Positions 18,639-21,118 of a stretch of 21,118 nt of DNA are shown piece by piece (position 1 is the stretch's first letter; each line of letters starts with the position of its first letter). Source of the stretch: Welwitschia mirabilis (Eukaryota > Gnetophyta > Gnetopsida > Welwitschiales); assembly GCA_051453625.1 (NCBI GenBank), contig JBOZIK010000001.1, positions 120,178,994 through 120,200,111 on the forward strand. Direction: 5' to 3'. The notes under the pieces are model-generated. The model was given only the letters and a program-made list of their open reading frames with translations. It ran no database searches and was not told the DNA's origin. Made by a program: the position numbers and the translations under genes.

Positions 18639-19560
18639 CTACACTCCTTTTAGTTTTCATCTTAGCATCTAAGATCATTTGAATGTATTTTTCTAGTGTT
18701 GTAATAAAATCCTTATCTTTTAAGTTGTCACATTAGCATCTAAGATTATTTGAGTATATTTTACTAGTACTATAGTAAAATCCTTAATAACATTTGTTGG
18801 TTATTTCTCTATTTTTACTTCTTTCTTTTCTTGTTTAACTTATTTCATATATTTTATAATTTGGTCTACTATTTGACTTTCTTTAGGAGATGGTTTAGGT
18901 TATGTCTAACTTACTTTTACTAATTCTTCTAATACTTTTCATGCATTCTATAATGTGAGATTTATTAGGTTTCCTTAACACAAAAAATCTAAAAGTTATT
19001 TTGTTTCACTATTAAGTCCACTATAAAAGTAATCTACTAATTCTTCTTGAGTAAAAGTATCTATAGGATTAGAATTTAAGGTAAAAATATCACTCATAGG
19101 TGGAGGCATAATCTTTATTAGGTTATTATTGGAAATTTGTTACTTATTTCTTTCTTTTTATTATGAATTTTTCACTCATAAATCTCTTTATAAATGCTTT
19201 TTCAACTTGATTTCCTGTTTTTAAACTTTTATGTGGAATAATTCTCAATCATAGTTTAGCTTTTCTTTTTAGAATGATGAAAAAAATAATCATATAAGTA
19301 CAATCACTAATTATTATTTATCATTCTTGAAAGGAGGTACTAATTGTTTAATTTCTCTATATGTCGTAAGGAATCTTCACCATTTTCTCCATTAAAAATA
19401 GGATAGGCATTTAAATTTCTTAACTCAACATTATTACTAGGAGGTAGGTCAAAAGGAGTTTCGATTTTGCATTTCTCATTTGCTATAAGTTCTCTAAGGA
19501 TAACATTAGCATTAGGATCTATAATCATAGTAATAAAGGTTCCGATAACAATAGGGAAAT
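18639..19560 (-). pseudogene. Ty3/gypsy Gag N-terminal part, right-contig copy
   Basis: The minus strand starts at about 19555 with an open stretch 19528-19340 (NVILRELIANEKCKIETPFDLPP and, later, NAYPIFNGENGEDSLRHIEKL). The second half resembles the (L)P.F.G...EDP..H(L/I)..F block near the start of plant gypsy Gag. After it come KEKLNY and EKAF-like pieces, then a second, more damaged copy of the core also seen at 18358-18167. No confident start codon: ATG at 19528 opens the longest frame, but the true start may be further right. The right part, 19319-19560, has no duplicate, so after merging it is the N-terminus of the single Gag. Confidence 0.8.
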
Positions 19561-20200
19561 TAGATGAAGCAATCTGTTTTTATTTTTGTGATGAATTCAA
19601 CATTGTAATAAAATGATTTTATTTTAAACTTTCTTGTAAATTATTTTTCAAAAATTTTTCTTTAAAAAATCAAATTTTAAAATAATAAATGTAGCAAAAT
19701 ATTCTTGCTGAATTTTTAAAGTATCTTTTTCACCTGTGATGTGCATACCTAGGTTATGTTCATAGTCAATCGAACATTCTTTGATGTTTTCTTCAATAAA
19801 TAGCCACTTTCTCTAATATCTTGCCTTCTTACTAGATTTTACCATGTCCGAGCATGCTCAGTTCTTATTTTAATTTATGTCATCTCTGTGGTCCTTTGGA
19901 CGATATGTTTGGATGACAGCATATACAAAAAACTAAAAAATAAAAAACATGGAAAAATATAATCACAAAATAATACAGAATAAAAATAGGCGATCATCCA
20001 CTAAGTCATCTGAACAATACAGAGAATAATAAGGAAAATCTTATTAGATTATGTTTTGCCAATTAATGTCAAACTAATGTTTTTTTATAGCAAATTTCAT
20101 GTATATTATGAAGAAGATGTCAATTTCTTACAAGTATAAAGATAAAATCAAAACCATTAAATTCTAAGCACTAGAAACCTATCATTTCTTTTAATATCTT
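19561..20200. other. expected 5' leader side of the gypsy element; no gene seen
   Basis: AT-rich and without ORFs. I found no convincing tRNA primer-binding site or LTR end here. At 19879-19917 is a cluster GTCATC..GGACGAT..GGATGAC like the palindromes at 9504 and 10288. Confidence 0.5.
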
Positions 20201-20815
20201 AAGGGGTCAACCAGACTTTCAAGAGGTTGACCACACCTGAAGTAGACAGATAAAATGAACTGCATCCAAAGGGATCGACCATATTTCTAATGGGGCTGAC
20301 TGAACCTATAACCTCCAGAACTAGTGTTCTTGAACCAAATGACAAGGGGTCAATCAGAGATTTATAGCATTGATTGAATTTGAGAACCTGATAAACAATA
20401 TCCATGAACTAAATAATAAGGTGTCGAACAAACCTATGATGGGGCCGACCAGATCTATGAACTAAGGAACAGTACTCCTAAACTAATTGTTAAGGGGTTG
20501 ACCAAACCTATAATGGGGTTGATCAAACCTGAGCACTGTGTAGCTGATACTCCTAAGTCAATCATCATGGGGTCGATTGGATATCTAAAGGGGTCAACTA
20601 GATCTAATAATGGAAACTAGAAAGATTTTCATTAGGACAAGTGGGCTACTAGATTTGTAGCGAGCAAACAGACTGGGATTAACTAAACCTTGATGGGGTT
20701 GACCAGACATGAAGCTGTAAGAAATTAGGATGACTACAATTTTAACTTGGGTAACCTGTGTAAGTCATGACACTAGATTGGATCAACTAGACTTTTGAGG
20801 GGCCAACTAGATAAA
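20201..20815. repeat. degenerate minisatellite with paired GGGGTCGACC motifs, 8 units
   Basis: Units begin near 20201, 20268, 20344, 20418, 20492, 20567, 20672 and 20777, so spacing is 67, 76, 74, 74, 75, 105 and 105 bases. Each unit carries two GGGG(T/C)CGACCAGA-like blocks about 20-21 bases apart. The central dinucleotide over the sixteen blocks is CG four times, TG six, CA five and TA once. The palindromic GTCGAC core is intact in two blocks at most. It encodes no convincing protein: a 68-codon minus frame at 20199-20405 lies in it by chance. Confidence 0.85.
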
Positions 20816-20925
20816 ACAGAACCAAAATTTTTTAATTGTTATGTATCCATTAGATAGCCATTTTTAAGTCATTTATAGCCATTATAAATACATTTCAAAT
20901 GTAATAAACCATAAAATCCTTCTAA

Positions 20926-20934
20926 TATAAATAG
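20926..20934 (+). promoter_or_regulatory. TATA-like box, possible LTR promoter
   Basis: TATAAATAG on plus, about 110 bases after the minisatellite. A U3 enhancer array, a TATA box and a transcribed R/U5 region to the right (20950-21118) would be the layout of a plus-strand LTR whose element lies outside the window. No LTR boundaries or second copy are visible, so this is a suggestion. Confidence 0.3.
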
Positions 20935-21118
20935 CCAAGAGATAAATGACTATAAAATCTTTCTAGAACTATTTACAATTGGGTTAATTTGTTGGATCTA
21001 AAGAATGAGCACTGTAATCTTGTGATATTCACTATTGTATATTGGCATTTATACTTCTGACGAAGGAAGATCTACCATCTAAATCATCTCTACATTTAAG
21101 AATAGATCCTATGCTTCA
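20935..21118. other. window end, no gene recognised
   Basis: It has no ORF of note. See the TATA-like box for a possible reading as LTR R/U5. Confidence 0.4.

Noticed and set aside
20199-20405. 68-codon minus frame with repeated VDP-like words
   Set aside because: The periodicity comes from the DNA minisatellite, and units differ in length by non-multiples of three.
20201-20815. CRISPR-like look of regularly spaced short repeats
   Set aside because: Plant DNA, degenerate repeats, paired motifs 20 bases apart and spacers that are themselves related. It is a decayed minisatellite.

Overview
This is plant nuclear DNA, very AT-rich, and it reads as a graveyard of transposable elements. I see no intact protein-coding gene, no RNA gene and nothing bacterial. 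Reading frames are short and broken everywhere, but two long blocks still align codon by codon with LTR-retrotransposon polyproteins. The organism is an angiosperm on this evidence; I cannot name the species.

Layout. (1) About 170-3140, plus strand: a decayed Ty1/copia pol with gag-pre-integrase, integrase, reverse transcriptase and RNase H in order. (2) About 3147-3345, plus strand: directly behind the copia RNase H lies a piece of a plant receptor-like kinase catalytic domain, so a host-gene exon is joined to the retroelement. (3) About 3485-6270: a tandem repeat of roughly 770-795 bases whose units meet at a 17-bp-stem hairpin. (4) 6270-7570: nothing recognisable. (5) About 7570-8790, minus strand: a broken frame with a coiled-coil tail, possibly a plant transposon-associated protein. 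(6) 8790-12600: non-coding AT-rich repeat, present as overlapping copies around two assembly gaps. (7) About 12600-19560, minus strand: a decayed Ty3/gypsy element, Athila/Tat-like, ordered gag, protease, reverse transcriptase, RNase H, integrase. (8) About 20201-20815: eight degenerate units carrying sixteen copies of a GGGGTCGACC-like motif, followed by a TATA-like box at 20926.

Decay pattern. Stops in both elements are mostly explained by C-to-T changes on one or other strand (CAA to TAA, TGG to TAG). Several catalytic aspartates have become asparagine by the same kind of change. The CpG at the centre of the 20.2-kb motif is CG, TG, CA or TA in its sixteen copies. This fits long silencing by cytosine methylation.

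Assembly warning. There are twelve N runs. Six are exactly 100 N (513, 4954, 9867, 11399, 14863, 18539), and in all six the end of the left contig is repeated at the start of the right contig. These look like unmerged contig overlaps, so the apparent duplications of copia pre-integrase, gypsy RNase H, gypsy gag and the 9-12 kb repeat should not be taken as biological. Other N runs: 10 N at 2944, 8168 and 16550; 182 N at 5652; 780 N at 13125; 238 N at 15461.
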